A stretch of DNA of 64,000 nt from Thermoanaerobacterium sp. RBIITD (GCF_900205865.1 NZ_LT906662.1:2803411-2867410); one strand, 5' to 3'; shown: positions 35,573 through 46,452, counted from the stretch's first letter. Notes: a model not told the origin generated them from the sequence alone. Made by a program: numbers and translations.

Positions 35573-37486
35573 TTATTGCATGTCAAATAATCTACTTACT
35601 ACAGCAACAGCTTGTGCCCTTGTTGATGTTGAGAGAGGACTATAGCTGTCTTTTGACATTCCATTCATTATATTATATTTAACAGATGCAGCGACAATAT
35701 TTTTTGCCCAATCTGATACGTTTTTAGCATCTTTGTATTGTGCAAAAATTGTTGTTACTTCATCTTGACTAATTGTAACATCTTTACCCATATATTTCAA
35801 TGCGTCAAGAGCCATTGCAGCCATCTGCTCTCTAGTTATATTGTCATTTGGAGCAAACTTATCAGAAGCGACACCTTTGACTAATCCAATATTATATGCT
35901 GTCGTCACATCATTGTAATACCAATCACTGCTTTTTACATCTGTAAATGGTGTTGCCTTTGTCTGATACGGTATATTTAGTAGTTTAATAAGGAATGCAG
36001 CAAATTGCGCTCTTGTTACATTTCCTTCTGGTACGAATGTATCAGCTGTCATACCATTTGTTATATATTTTGATGCCATGTATTCTATATCATTTTTTGC
36101 CCAATGGTTTGCTATATCTTTAAATGTCTTATTATAGTACATAAGCGCATATGTACTAAATCCGTATAACTTAGTTGTGATAGTGTTTGTAGCTTTGTCG
36201 TATTTTCCGCCTTTGTATATAGCAGTATCATTGTCAATTTTAAATAAGCTTATTCTTTTGGGGTCGTATTTTGTGCTATCAATGCCGTTCAATGATAATT
36301 TAACTGTTATCGGCTTATCGAATTTAGTTATATATGTGTCATTTCCGTCTTTAGTAGCTTTGAAGTAGAAAGTATATACTTTGCCAAGCAATGTCAATGA
36401 TGTTGTATTTAGTTTATCAGCTATTGCTTTAGATTGAGTATCATCAAGTACATTTACAGAAACCTTAAGTGTTGATCCATCATTATTTGCTATTACACCC
36501 GCAGGTATATCAAGGCTAATTGCATTATCAGAGCTAGAAACAGTTGTTTTCTTTGTAAGGTCTACAGTGGCTGATGCAACAGGTGTGCCAACTTCAGTTA
36601 CTCCTGTTTCACCGCCGGTTGTGCCACCGCTAATAGCTCCGCCACTGCTAGTTCCTCCACCATTTGGAGGTGTGTAATTATGAATGCCGTATGCATTTAA
36701 CACTGCACGAAGAAGCTCTTGGTTATCTGGTGTTAATTTTGTGGCAGCTGTGGAGAAGTTATCTGCAGCAGTGACAATACTATCTAATGTTAATTTCTGA
36801 CTTTGATTTTGATTTATATCTGCAAGGAAACTATTTACTAAATTTTGAAAGTCTGCATCCTTTTTAAGGTCATCTAAGGAATAAGTATTCCCTAATAATA
36901 CATAATATACTTTAAAATTATCGTCTATTCTCAAATTATTGTGATGCTCTTTGATTAAATTTAATAGACTGCCTGTTTGAACATTGTTTATTAGGAAATT
37001 AATAACATTGTTGTGATCGTTATTAAATTTATTAACTGCATCCATATTAATGTCATAGTCGTGTAGTGTAACATCTTTTATTGTACCGCTTTCAATCTGA
37101 CTTAGTATATCCTGGCGCTTTGTAGGCGTTATAAATGTCTTCATCGCTTGCGCAAGAAGAACAATATTATTTGATGTTACTTTGTAATCTGTAGAATTTA
37201 AACCTTGTAATATGCCTGCCACGTCATTAAGTAATTGTTCTGAAGTTTGACTTATATTGTCGTTTAAAAAATTTCTTACTTTTTGTATAACTTGTCCTTT
37301 TTGAGTATCTGGCAAATTGGCAAAAGTTGTAGCTGCTTGAGTAATAAACGGATTAACAATATCAAGTTGATCTTGTGTGATAGTAACTGAGTCTGCTGCT
37401 AATGCTGTAACATTTAAATACGGAAAAATAAGTGTTAATGATAAAACGAAAGCTAAAATAATTTTTGCTAATGAAGATTTTTTCAT
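35573..37486 (-). CDS. S-layer homology (SLH) surface protein
   Basis: A 637-residue exported protein. A signal peptide ends at about ALAAD. Helical residues 30-270 lead to a Gly/Ser/Thr-rich hinge, then a beta domain (about 300-445). Three SLH repeats close it: FKDIANHWAKNDIEYM, FTDVKSSDWYYNDVTTAY and KNVSDWAKNIVAASV, with NVTRAQFAAFL, NITREQMAAMA and TSTRAQAVAVV. SLH domains bind pyruvylated wall polymer. ATG 37486 fits SD AAAGGGG at 8 bases; the frame also has GTG three codons upstream, too close to the SD. Function of the N-terminal part is unknown. Confidence 0.8.
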   Translation of the reverse strand: MKKSSLAKIILAFVLSLTLIFPYLNVTALAADSVTITQDQLDIVNPFITQAATTFANLPDTQKGQVIQKVRNFLNDNISQTSEQLLNDVAGILQGLNSTDYKVTSNNIVLLAQAMKTFITPTKRQDILSQIESGTIKDVTLHDYDINMDAVNKFNNDHNNVINFLINNVQTGSLLNLIKEHHNNLRIDDNFKVYYVLLGNTYSLDDLKKDADFQNLVNSFLADINQNQSQKLTLDSIVTAADNFSTAATKLTPDNQELLRAVLNAYGIHNYTPPNGGGTSSGGAISGGTTGGETGVTEVGTPVASATVDLTKKTTVSSSDNAISLDIPAGVIANNDGSTLKVSVNVLDDTQSKAIADKLNTTSLTLLGKVYTFYFKATKDGNDTYITKFDKPITVKLSLNGIDSTKYDPKRISLFKIDNDTAIYKGGKYDKATNTITTKLYGFSTYALMYYNKTFKDIANHWAKNDIEYMASKYITNGMTADTFVPEGNVTRAQFAAFLIKLLNIPYQTKATPFTDVKSSDWYYNDVTTAYNIGLVKGVASDKFAPNDNITREQMAAMALDALKYMGKDVTISQDEVTTIFAQYKDAKNVSDWAKNIVAASVKYNIMNGMSKDSYSPLSTSTRAQAVAVVSRLFDMQ

Positions 37487-37716
37487 ATTCTCCACCCCTT
37501 TATAATATAATTTGTTAAATACTGATAAATTGTTAATAATTTCACCCCTTTCTATGTAAAAAATTTCATCTTAATTATAAGACTTTGAAAAAACATAGTC
37601 AATATAATTGTCGGCATTTTATGGATAATATTTAGCAAAAATTGATTTTTTTTGGTAAATTGTCGAGTTATGAAGATTTCATAAATAAGAAAAAGCATAA
37701 ATAGTTAATTAAAAAG

Positions 37717-37773
37717 TATAATATTTTATATCCTGCCTAAAATATACTATATTAAGAAAGGCGGGATTTTTTT
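37717..37773 (+). promoter_or_regulatory. -10 box and 5' hairpin covering the SD of the ykvI-like gene
   Basis: TATAAT (37717-37722) lies just before a stem ATCCTGCCT (37730-37738) with AGGCGGGAT (37759-37767), one G-U pair, inner AATA/TATT pairs, followed by six T. The SD (AAAGGCGGG) is in the 3' arm and the TTG start is in the T-run. The hairpin could stop transcription or hide the ribosome site. Confidence 0.45.
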
Positions 37774-38830
37774 GAGTAAAAAGGATTTGTCCGTTTTTTC
37801 TATTGCTGCTACATATATAGGTACTGTTGTAGGTGCGGGGTTTGCTTCGGGACAGGAAGTACTGCAGTTTTTTGGATATCATGGTGTTAAGGGCTTTATA
37901 GGTTTATTAATTGCGGCGATTATATTCGTCGTTTATGGGTATATAATTCTTTTGTTAGGCAATATGCTCAATGCTACATCACATTATGAAGTCATAATGA
38001 AAGCAGGTGTGCCGGTATTCGGTAAAATCATAGACTATGTCATAATATTTTTCTTATTTGGTGCATTTACTGCAATGCTGGCCGGCACAGGTGCCATTTT
38101 TAAAGAGCAGTTTGGACTGCCTACAGCATTAGGTTCTGTTTTGATGGCTGTAATATCTGTTATGACTGTTTTAACAGGAATAGCAGGTGTTATTTCCGCA
38201 ATATCATTTGTAGTGCCGATTTTATTAATTGGCGTATTTGTTGTAAGCTTACTCGCTATTATTTATACACCTGAGATAGCTGCTATTGGGCGTATTTCAA
38301 TGCCTATTAATGCGGCAGTCAAGAATTTTTTTGTATCAGGCATCATATATGCGTCATATAACCTTTTAATGTCTGTTGCAATCTTAGCACCACTTGGAAA
38401 TCAGACATCTACAAAGTCGAAGCTTAAATGGGGTGCCATATTTGGTGGTATTGGCCTTGGCTTTGGAGCGACTATGATACTTTTTGCTATACTTACAAAT
38501 ATGCCGCAAGTATCACAGTATCAAATACCAATGCTGTACATAGCTGGTAGGTTTTCAAATACTTTGAAGCTTGTTTATAGTTTTATATTGATTGCAGAGA
38601 TATATACAACAGCTGTCGGGAATCTTTATGGTTTTGCAGCGAGGCTTACGGTAACAAAAAACTTAAAATACAAGATATACACGATTATAGCCGGAGGGGT
38701 TGCACTCGTTTTAAGCAGATTTGGATTTTCAAAGCTTGTACATTATATGTATCCTTTGGCAGGATATGCCGGTATTATAATGCTTTTTGGCTTAACATAT
38801 GGTTTATCAAAAAGAAATAATACAACATGA
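37772..38830 (+). CDS. YkvI-family membrane transporter
   Basis: A 352-residue protein with about ten membrane segments. ATYIGTVVGAGFASGQEVLQF in the first helix is a LeuT-fold signature with an unwound glycine-rich helix, as in the YkvI branch of amino acid/cation symporters. TTG start; its SD is inside a hairpin. Substrate unknown. It is convergent with the YyaL gene at 38876. Confidence 0.8.
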   Translation: MSKKDLSVFSIAATYIGTVVGAGFASGQEVLQFFGYHGVKGFIGLLIAAIIFVVYGYIILLLGNMLNATSHYEVIMKAGVPVFGKIIDYVIIFFLFGAFTAMLAGTGAIFKEQFGLPTALGSVLMAVISVMTVLTGIAGVISAISFVVPILLIGVFVVSLLAIIYTPEIAAIGRISMPINAAVKNFFVSGIIYASYNLLMSVAILAPLGNQTSTKSKLKWGAIFGGIGLGFGATMILFAILTNMPQVSQYQIPMLYIAGRFSNTLKLVYSFILIAEIYTTAVGNLYGFAARLTVTKNLKYKIYTIIAGGVALVLSRFGFSKLVHYMYPLAGYAGIIMLFGLTYGLSKRNNTT

Positions 38831-38875
38831 AGAACCGCTTATTTCTAATATGCAAATAAGTCAGTTCTTCTATAT

Positions 38876-40675
38876 TTATTTAAATATCTTGCTGCTTATT
38901 CTTATTGTATTTTCTATTTCTTCTTCATCTACTACAGGGTCTATACATTTTTCACCTATACATATATATGCTGCAGGATATTTTAATGGGGAATAGCCTT
39001 TTAAATCAAGTTTTGATGCGTCATTAACTACATCGATGTATTTGACAACTTTATTTGGTGCATATGTCTTTAACACTTTTTTATAGAATGAATTGGTTTT
39101 ATCATCATCTTTTCTTCCTACGACATTGATATGAAGTGGCCCATTCATATAAAAATCCATCGCAACCGCAAATGTTGATGCATATATGCCATATTTTTTA
39201 TATGATTTGCTAAAAAGCTTAAGTGTTTTTGAGATTTCTTTTTTGTGATCATCTCTTTCTAAGATTCCGTCAAGTCTCATTAATGCTAATGCCGCTCTTG
39301 AATTTGTGAGTATATCTTTTTCATCATTATTAATATTTTTTAGAGTTTTATCATTGACTATATCTTCAAAGAAACCTCCTTTATTTTCATCAAAGAATTT
39401 ATTAACAATGATTGTAGCAATTTTTGATGCTTTATCAAGATAAATTTCATCAATCGTTATTTCATATAGATCTAGGAAAGCATTTAACATATTAACATTG
39501 TCATTAAGTATTCCCAAAAGCTCAGGTTTTTGTGTGTAATAATGATAAAAACCGTAGTCATCGTCAAATATTTTGTTGAAGAAATTAATAAGGCTTATCA
39601 TCATTTGCAGATATGAATTGTCATCAAGTACTAGTCCGCTGTATAGAAATCCCATAGCGGCTAAGGCGTTTTTATCCGTATATATCGTTTTATCGACAAG
39701 AGGCTTTTTGGCCTTCTTTCTTTTATCAGGCGGCAATCTGTAGAATTCTTCTTCAGCATCTTGACTTCCATAAAAGACTGAGTTTTTATTGTCATAAAGC
39801 TCTGACTTCATGTAGCTTATTATTTTTGAAGCACCATATTTAAATTTATCGTTTTTTATTACATTATAGGCTTCAAGCAAGATTTTTAAAAGCACAGAGT
39901 TATCTTCGAGCATCTTTTCATAGTGTGGCATGCTCCAATCCCTTGTTGTTGAATATCTGAAAAAACCGCCATCAGTTTGGTCAAATATACCTCCTTCCAG
40001 CATGTTTGTAAGGGTCTTTGAAAGCATGAGTGATGCATTGTCATCACCTGTTTTTGAATAGTAGAATAGGAGGAATTCTAAGGCTTCACTCATTGGGAAT
40101 TTTGGCTCTATACCAAATCCACCGTATAATTTATCATAAGTTTTTACTATATTTTCGTAAACATATTTTATGGCATCACATGCTAAACCTTTTGATATGG
40201 TCTTTAATGTAAATATTGGTTTTGCTTTATTTTTATTTTCTCTTATCTTAACTTCTATTTCATCCCTATTGTTTTTGTAATAACTATGTATTTCCTCTAA
40301 AAATGTTAAAAATTTTTCTGGCGGAATATATGTACCGCCACTCAATAGAACTCCATCATAATTTAAAATAGCGACAGTAGGCCATCCACTCATATTGTAT
40401 CTTCTATTTATATCAGGCCTCATGTCTGTGTCAACTCTTACTGGTATAAAATTTTGATTTATATAGTTTATAACAGGTTCATGTGAAAAAGTTGTTTCAT
40501 CCATAACGTGGCACCAGTGACACCATGTGGCACTTATGCTTAAAAGTACTAATTTGTCTTGTTTTTTTGCAGTATTGAACGCCTTCTCGCTCCATTCATT
40601 CCAATTGATGTTTTTAGCTTTATTGTTTCTTGGAGAAAATCTAAAAGCCAGCTTTTCATTTTCATAAGTAGGCAT
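38876..40675 (-). CDS. YyaL/SSP411-family protein with thioredoxin-like domain
   Basis: A 599-residue protein. An N-terminal thioredoxin-fold domain (DUF255) carries ATWCHWCHVMDETTF near residue 45, with the CxxC pair, and is followed by an alpha/alpha toroid like glycan-processing enzymes (FGIEPKFPMSEALEFLLFYY, WSMPHYEKMLEDN). Role unclear in bacteria. Full-length relatives are about 670-690 residues, so this one has a shorter C-terminal part. ATG 40675 preferred; the frame extends four codons to a TTG. Confidence 0.85.
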   Translation of the reverse strand: MPTYENEKLAFRFSPRNNKAKNINWNEWSEKAFNTAKKQDKLVLLSISATWCHWCHVMDETTFSHEPVINYINQNFIPVRVDTDMRPDINRRYNMSGWPTVAILNYDGVLLSGGTYIPPEKFLTFLEEIHSYYKNNRDEIEVKIRENKNKAKPIFTLKTISKGLACDAIKYVYENIVKTYDKLYGGFGIEPKFPMSEALEFLLFYYSKTGDDNASLMLSKTLTNMLEGGIFDQTDGGFFRYSTTRDWSMPHYEKMLEDNSVLLKILLEAYNVIKNDKFKYGASKIISYMKSELYDNKNSVFYGSQDAEEEFYRLPPDKRKKAKKPLVDKTIYTDKNALAAMGFLYSGLVLDDNSYLQMMISLINFFNKIFDDDYGFYHYYTQKPELLGILNDNVNMLNAFLDLYEITIDEIYLDKASKIATIIVNKFFDENKGGFFEDIVNDKTLKNINNDEKDILTNSRAALALMRLDGILERDDHKKEISKTLKLFSKSYKKYGIYASTFAVAMDFYMNGPLHINVVGRKDDDKTNSFYKKVLKTYAPNKVVKYIDVVNDASKLDLKGYSPLKYPAAYICIGEKCIDPVVDEEEIENTIRISSKIFK

Positions 40676-40812
40676 GAAAATCACCAACCTTTGTAGATAA
40701 TAATTTTGTAGATAATAATATTATTTATTTATTTTTCCCTCGAATATCATATTTAATTATGATAAAATAAATATAGAACATATTATGACAATAATTGACA
40801 GGAGTGAAATAA

Positions 40813-41466
40813 ATGAATACATTTTTGTATGACAGTAAAATTGTATGTCCTGTTTGCGAAAGAGAATTTACCTATACAAGAGTTAGGACATCACATCTAA
40901 GAGTATTGGAGAGGGGAAAAGATTTTTATACTAAATATGATGGAATAGAGCCTTTTTTTTACGATCCAATTGTATGTCCAAATTGTGGTTATGCTGCTCT
41001 AAATGAAGAGTTTAATAAGGTGGACGATAGAGCCAAAAAAGAAATACTGTCAAAGGTGACTGTTAACTGGACAAAAAGAAAGTTTTCAGGTGAAAGAACA
41101 CCGCAAAAAGCCCTTGAGTCATATCTTTTATCACTTTACTGCTCACAACTAAAAAATGATAAAGATATAATTATAGCCAAGACATGTTTAAGGATAGCGT
41201 GGATTTACAGGATTTTAATGGATAAGGGTAATGAAAACAAATACTTACAGTTTTCCCTCGATTCGTATACAAAGGCATATGAAGGGGTAGAGGCCTATGA
41301 TGGCGAAATACAGCTTATATATATGATTGGCGAGCTTAATAAAATACTTGGTTACAAAGATGAAGCTGCTAAATGGTTTAATAAGGTAATGAATCATCCT
41401 GATAGAAATCGACATACTTTAATAGTAAATTATGCGAGGGATGAATGGCAAAGCTTAAAAATATGA
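40813..41466 (+). CDS. DUF2225 zinc-ribbon/TPR-like protein
   Basis: A 217-residue protein. Two CxxC pairs (CPVCEREF near residue 14 and CPNCGYAA near 56) form a zinc-ribbon-like head, and the rest is helical and TPR-like (KWFNKVMNHPDRN near the end). This is the DUF2225 family common in anaerobic Firmicutes, function unknown. SD AGGAGTG. Confidence 0.8.
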   Translation: MNTFLYDSKIVCPVCEREFTYTRVRTSHLRVLERGKDFYTKYDGIEPFFYDPIVCPNCGYAALNEEFNKVDDRAKKEILSKVTVNWTKRKFSGERTPQKALESYLLSLYCSQLKNDKDIIIAKTCLRIAWIYRILMDKGNENKYLQFSLDSYTKAYEGVEAYDGEIQLIYMIGELNKILGYKDEAAKWFNKVMNHPDRNRHTLIVNYARDEWQSLKI

Positions 41467-41498
41467 GGTCATGTTTTTACATGTTACCTCATATTTTT
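41461..41498 (+). terminator. Terminator after the DUF2225 gene
   Basis: ATATGAGGT (41461-41469) with ACCTCATAT (41486-41494), inner CATG/CATG, followed by TTTTTAT. The first bases overlap the stop codon. Confidence 0.8.
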
Positions 41499-41530
41499 AT
41501 ATGAGAAGAAATGTTCAAAGGGGGGTACAA

Positions 41531-44227
41531 ATGTTTCAAACAAAAAAACCAGAAAATGATACGATTTACTATTTTAACAATAAGATAGATAAAAATGGTT
41601 TAAGTGAACAGGAAGCACGAAAGAGACTTTTAAAATACGGACCGAATGCACTTGAAGAAGGTAAAAAAGTAACGGCATTTGAGATATTTTTGGATCAGTT
41701 TAAAGATTTTATAGTAATGGTGCTTTTGGCCGCAACGCTGATTTCTGCTATTATGGGTGAAGTGGCTGATGCAATTACGATTACTATTATAATCATTTTA
41801 AATGCAATTTTGGGGTTTATTCAGGAGTATAGGACAGAGCAATCATTGGAAGCCTTAAAAAAGTTAGCAGCCCCGTCAACAAAAGTAATAAGAGATGGGG
41901 TAACTAAGGAAGTACCTGCGGAAGAGGTCACGATTAATGATGTTATTGCACTTGAAGCAGGTGATAGAGTTCCTGCAGATGCTGTTGTTTTTGAAGCCCA
42001 TAACCTTAAATTAGATGAGTCTATATTGACAGGTGAATCTGTACCGGTATCAAAAGAACCTGTTAACATTGAATTAAAGAGGTCTACAGAGAAAAAAAGC
42101 ATAATATATATGGGAACTATAGTGACGAGCGGCAGATGCAAAGCGCTTGTTATGGATATAGGCATGAGAACGGAAATGGGCAAAATTGCTGGCATGATAA
42201 AAGAAATTGATAATAATGTGACACCGCTTCAAAGAAGGCTTGATAAACTTGGCAAAGTACTTGTCACAGGTTCTTTGATTATTTGTGCCATTGTGACGAT
42301 ACTTGGGATAATGAGGGGCGAATCTATATATTACATGTTCCTTTCAGGTGTAAGCCTTGCCGTTGCGGCCATACCAGAAGGGCTTCCTGCTGTTGTTACT
42401 GTATCGCTTGCAATAGGTGTACAAAGAATGCTTAAAAAGAATGCTATAATAAGGAAACTTCCAGCTGTTGAGACGTTGGGTTGTACAAATGTAATATGTA
42501 CTGATAAGACGGGGACGCTTACAGAAAATAAGATGACAGTCAAGAAAATATTTGCTAATGATGATATCATTGATATTGAAGGTAAAGATTTAAGCAGTAG
42601 ATTCATATTGAGGGGTAAAAGGATAGATCCAACTATTGATCCTGTCATAAAGAGGCTTCTTGAGATTGGCGCAGTATGCAACAATGCTGACATAAAAATA
42701 GACAGGATAAAAATAGGCAATGAAATTGTAGATAATGTGAAGTATTCTGGTGATCCAACAGAAGCAGCTATTCTATATGCCTCAGTGGTAGGTGGAGTGT
42801 CGAAGGATAAAGTTGATAAGTATATAAAAAGGATTGAGGAGATACCATTTGATTCGGATAGAAAAAGGATGAGTGTAATAGTTGATGAAATTGGTAATAT
42901 GTATGCATTTACTAAAGGTGCACCAGATGTCATAGTTGAGCTGTGCACTAGGATTTTGAGAGACGGAAGGGAAGTTCCGCTTAGTCACTTTGAAAAGAAG
43001 AGAATTCTCGATGCCAATGAAAGGCTAGGTAGAAGTGCACTTAGAGTTTTGGCATTTTCATATAGAAAATTGCCATATGGAATAAAATATGATTATAAAA
43101 ATATAGAGAGAGACTTGGTTTTTGTTGGGCTGGAAGGAATGATTGATCCGCCTAGGAAAGAGGCGTATGATGCAGTTTTAAAATGCCGTTTAGCTGGCAT
43201 AAAACCGATTATGATAACTGGTGACCATAAATTGACTGCTGCTGCTATAGCAGATGAGCTTTGTATTCACAACAAGTCGGATAATATCTTGACAGGTTCT
43301 GAAATAGATAAAATGGATGATAAGAAATTTTTTGATGCTGTTGATAATACTACTGTTTATGCAAGGGTTTCACCGAAGCATAAACTTCGCATTGTAAGAG
43401 CACTTAAAAATAGAGGATACACTGTTGCAATGACAGGTGATGGTGTAAATGATGCACCTGCAATAAAAGAAGCCGATATAGGGATTTCTATGGGTAAAGG
43501 TGGCACGGATGTTGCTAAAGAAGCTTCATCTATGATTTTAATTGATGATAATTTTGCGACGATTGTGGCAGCAATTGAAGAGGGAAGGATTATATACGAT
43601 AATATACGGAAATTTATAAGATATCTTCTTTCATGTAATATTGGTGAAGTTATAACGATGTTTATAGCGGCCTTGACATCATTAGAGCTACCGCTTATAC
43701 CGATTCAGATATTAATGGTTAATCTTATAACAGATGGTCTACCTGCATTGGCATTAGGTCTTGATCCAGCTGATAGAGATATTATGAATATGAATCCAAG
43801 GGGTGCCCATGAAAGTATATTCTCAAAAGGCCTTGGAATAAGGATCGGGATTGTAGGGTTTTTAATGGCATTTTGCACACTTTCATCATATATTTTTGCT
43901 TTAACATATGGTACACTTGATAGAGCGCGAACAATTGCATTTGCAACACTTGTTATGGTCGAATTAATACATGCCTTTGAATGTAGATCTGAAAGGCATT
44001 TAATATTTGAGATAGGCATTTTCTCCAATATGTATTTAGTTATTGCATGTATAATATCTTTTTTACTTTTTGTTTCAACTATATACATACCATTTTTAAG
44101 TGCTGTATTTAAGACAGTTGCATTAACATGGTTTGATTGGCTTGTCATTATATTTTTCTCATCAATTGAGTTCGTTTTTAATAATTTATATACGGCTTTC
44201 ATATTGCCAGCAAAAAAGACGAAGTAG
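41531..44227 (+). CDS. Calcium-transporting P-type ATPase (P2A, SERCA-like)
   Basis: An 898-residue cation pump. Phosphorylated Asp325 lies in CTDKTGTLT; LTGESVPV is the dephosphorylation loop; PEGLP in helix M4 (AAIPEGLPAVVTVSLAIGV) and NLITDGLPALALGLDP in M6 are calcium-site features; TGDGVNDAPA is the hinge. It exports Ca2+ (or Mn2+). ATG 41531 follows SD AAAGGGGGG; the frame extends 20 codons upstream through the terminator, so the longer start is unlikely. Complete. Confidence 0.92.
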   Translation: MFQTKKPENDTIYYFNNKIDKNGLSEQEARKRLLKYGPNALEEGKKVTAFEIFLDQFKDFIVMVLLAATLISAIMGEVADAITITIIIILNAILGFIQEYRTEQSLEALKKLAAPSTKVIRDGVTKEVPAEEVTINDVIALEAGDRVPADAVVFEAHNLKLDESILTGESVPVSKEPVNIELKRSTEKKSIIYMGTIVTSGRCKALVMDIGMRTEMGKIAGMIKEIDNNVTPLQRRLDKLGKVLVTGSLIICAIVTILGIMRGESIYYMFLSGVSLAVAAIPEGLPAVVTVSLAIGVQRMLKKNAIIRKLPAVETLGCTNVICTDKTGTLTENKMTVKKIFANDDIIDIEGKDLSSRFILRGKRIDPTIDPVIKRLLEIGAVCNNADIKIDRIKIGNEIVDNVKYSGDPTEAAILYASVVGGVSKDKVDKYIKRIEEIPFDSDRKRMSVIVDEIGNMYAFTKGAPDVIVELCTRILRDGREVPLSHFEKKRILDANERLGRSALRVLAFSYRKLPYGIKYDYKNIERDLVFVGLEGMIDPPRKEAYDAVLKCRLAGIKPIMITGDHKLTAAAIADELCIHNKSDNILTGSEIDKMDDKKFFDAVDNTTVYARVSPKHKLRIVRALKNRGYTVAMTGDGVNDAPAIKEADIGISMGKGGTDVAKEASSMILIDDNFATIVAAIEEGRIIYDNIRKFIRYLLSCNIGEVITMFIAALTSLELPLIPIQILMVNLITDGLPALALGLDPADRDIMNMNPRGAHESIFSKGLGIRIGIVGFLMAFCTLSSYIFALTYGTLDRARTIAFATLVMVELIHAFECRSERHLIFEIGIFSNMYLVIACIISFLLFVSTIYIPFLSAVFKTVALTWFDWLVIIFFSSIEFVFNNLYTAFILPAKKTK

Positions 44228-44248
44228 ATTTTACTTCGCCTCTTTTTT
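44213..44248. terminator. Bidirectional terminator
   Basis: AAAAAAGA-CGAAGTA and TACTTCG-CC-TCTTTTTTT around GATTT. It serves the ATPase gene and the minus-strand gene that ends at 44231. Confidence 0.75.
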
Positions 44249-44566
44249 TAATACTTTTAGTGAATACCTAAGCTCCAAGTAGTTAACAAGCCTCTGTATT
44301 AGGTCTTTCTGGTCTTTATTGAGAAGGTTCCACTTATGCCGGTAATCTGCAATAACTGATTTTATAAGCTCGTTTGCCATTATTTTATTATCATTTGTTT
44401 CTTTGTAGATAAAAAGCCTTGAAATTCTTCCATTTCCCTTTCTAAGCGTTTTAGGGTTTATGCCGTAGTCAACTTTTTTGTCCTGTACTAAGGCATACCA
44501 GTTGTAACCGTCTATTTCACCATAAATTATACCATACTTGTTATTTTTACTTTCTACTTTTATCAT
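44231..44566 (-). CDS. Small protein of unknown function
   Basis: A 111-residue soluble protein. The N-terminal half is beta-rich (KYGIIYGEIDGYNWYALVQD, then YGINPKTLRKGNGRISRLFI), the C-terminal half helical and charged. No cysteine pair, no membrane segment. SD GGAGGAGAAT before the ATG supports expression. I do not recognise the family. Confidence 0.6.
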   Translation of the reverse strand: MIKVESKNNKYGIIYGEIDGYNWYALVQDKKVDYGINPKTLRKGNGRISRLFIYKETNDNKIMANELIKSVIADYRHKWNLLNKDQKDLIQRLVNYLELRYSLKVLKKEAK

Positions 44567-44624
44567 TTTAAGAAATTCTCCTCCAATAGAATTAGATTAT
44601 TCTATTAGAGTTTATGGCCTTGTC

Positions 44625-45041
44625 CTAAAATTTATTCATAAATTCTGGAAACCAAAGGAGAATTTCTCTCTTAGCATGCTCAATGCTATCTGAACCATGA
44701 ATGATATTAAATGTCGTACTTGTACAATAATCGCCTCTAATTGTCCCTGGTAGTGCTTCTTCTAATTTTGTTGGACCATTTAGTAGCCTTACGATTTTTA
44801 CAGCATTTTCCCCTTCGAGAACCATAGCAAAAACAGGGCCTGATGTCATATAGCGAATAAGTGCATCATAGAAGGGCTTCCCTTTATGTTCTTCATAGTG
44901 CTTTTCAAGGAGCTCTAAAGATGGTGTAAATATCTTTGCAGCAACAAGCCTAAGTCCTTTGTTTTCGTACCTTCTTAAGATTTCACCGATTAACCCACGC
45001 TTGACACCATCAGGTTTTACCATTGCAAAGGTTTTTTCCAT
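44625..45041 (-). CDS. ndk: Nucleoside diphosphate kinase
   Basis: A 138-residue Ndk that balances (d)NTP pools. The active histidine is in NIIHGSDS near residue 116; [16 protein letters not shown] opens the fold. The frame extends seven codons upstream to a TTG within the MFS gene, but ATG 45041 has the family N-terminus and the SD GAAAGGGATG. It starts one base after the MFS stop, so both are on one transcript. Confidence 0.92.
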   Translation of the reverse strand: MEKTFAMVKPDGVKRGLIGEILRRYENKGLRLVAAKIFTPSLELLEKHYEEHKGKPFYDALIRYMTSGPVFAMVLEGENAVKIVRLLNGPTKLEEALPGTIRGDYCTSTTFNIIHGSDSIEHAKREILLWFPEFMNKF

Positions 45042-45042
45042 A

Positions 45043-46452
45043 TTACTTTTCATCCCTTTCAATAATATTCTTTATATTAATATTATTCCTAACAAGCGAT
45101 GTTAATGCAGAAATAATAGAAAATATTGAAGCTACAATATATGCATCTCTTAAACCGAACATAAAAGCATTTGTTTTGCTAATGCTTAAAGTTTCGTAAA
45201 AAATCTTCCTATTTGTAAATATAGCACTACCCGCTGCTATACCGAGTACCATGCCGGCATTCCTCATTGTTGCTAAAAATGCAGATGCAATGCCGAGCCT
45301 GTTTTTTGAAACGCTTCCCATTACAGAGCTATTATTCGGTGCCTGAAATAAACCATTTCCTATTCCAAAAAGGCCAAGTCTCCACATGATAGAAAACATT
45401 GATGAATGAAGATTTAGTGTTGACATGGAAAAAAGTGCTACCGCTGAAATAAGTGCACCAATCGTTGATAAGATCTGTGCACCATATTTGTCAGAAAGTA
45501 TACCACTTAATGGCGCACTTACAAACATAATTAAAGGGAATGATGTCATTATAATGCCTGCCATATCGGTAGAGAAGCCCATTTGCTGTAATAAAAACGG
45601 TGTTAAAAATGTCATAGTAAATTGTGCCATAAAATTTATCAATGTGCTTATATTTCCAAATGTAAAAGTCCTAATTTTAAACAAGCTTAGATCCAGCATT
45701 GGAAATTCGAGTTTATTTTCGATTATAATAAATATAATAAAGAATGTTACAAAGATTGCAATCGAAATTATGCTGGCGCTTGACGTCCATCCCCATGTGC
45801 CACCTTTTGAAATGAAAAGAAGTAGACCAGCAAGAAAAAGAAAAGCTGATAAAGCTCCCGCAGGGTCAAACTTCTCTGGAACACCTTTATTATCAGGCAC
45901 GACAGCCTGAGCCCATATAAATCCTATGATACCTATAGGGATATTTATGTAGAATATAGACCTCCATCCAAGATATGTAAGTAAAAATCCTCCCAGTGTC
46001 GGACCTATGGCAAGTCCAATTGATACTGGCATTGCATTGAAACCTAAAGCTTTTCCTCTTTCAGTTGCAGGAAATGTAGCTGTTATAATTGCCGGTGCCA
46101 TTGACATAAGCATACCGGCACCAATAGCTTGAAAGGCTCTTACGATGATTAGCATGTAAATATTGTTTGACATGCTTAATATTGCAGATGTAGCTGAAAA
46201 TGTTATTAATCCATATTGATAAAGCTTCTTATATCCAATCATATCACCGAGCCTTCCAAATGTAAGCATTAGGCTTGAAAGCATTAAAAGGTATGTCATA
46301 GCTACCCAGCTTATTGTTGTGATATCTGTGTTAAAAATTTTTGCTAATTGAGGCATGGCTATATTTGTTACACTTCCATCAATTGGTCCCATTACCGTTC
46401 CTATAAGAACAGCTGATAATATGCTCCATTTATTAGTACGAAATTTTTCCAT
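45043..46452 (-). CDS. MFS drug/proton antiporter, DHA2 (14-helix) family
   Basis: A 469-residue transporter with about fourteen helices. [20 protein letters not shown] in helix 1 is the D1 motif of the EmrB/QacA group, followed by the loop motif [13 protein letters not shown] (helix 2-3). It probably exports a toxic compound. Upstream of ndk with coupled translation. Substrate unknown. Confidence 0.88.
   Translation of the reverse strand: MEKFRTNKWSILSAVLIGTVMGPIDGSVTNIAMPQLAKIFNTDITTISWVAMTYLLMLSSLMLTFGRLGDMIGYKKLYQYGLITFSATSAILSMSNNIYMLIIVRAFQAIGAGMLMSMAPAIITATFPATERGKALGFNAMPVSIGLAIGPTLGGFLLTYLGWRSIFYINIPIGIIGFIWAQAVVPDNKGVPEKFDPAGALSAFLFLAGLLLFISKGGTWGWTSSASIISIAIFVTFFIIFIIIENKLEFPMLDLSLFKIRTFTFGNISTLINFMAQFTMTFLTPFLLQQMGFSTDMAGIIMTSFPLIMFVSAPLSGILSDKYGAQILSTIGALISAVALFSMSTLNLHSSMFSIMWRLGLFGIGNGLFQAPNNSSVMGSVSKNRLGIASAFLATMRNAGMVLGIAAGSAIFTNRKIFYETLSISKTNAFMFGLRDAYIVASIFSIISALTSLVRNNINIKNIIERDEK

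Noticed and set aside
42331..42948. 205-codon minus-strand frame inside the Ca2+-ATPase gene
   Set aside because: It mirrors the coding frame of a strongly conserved ATPase, has no SD and its translation is Ser/Ile-rich with no family resemblance. The same holds for 56394-57014 in the chemoreceptor and 45425-45910 in the MFS gene.
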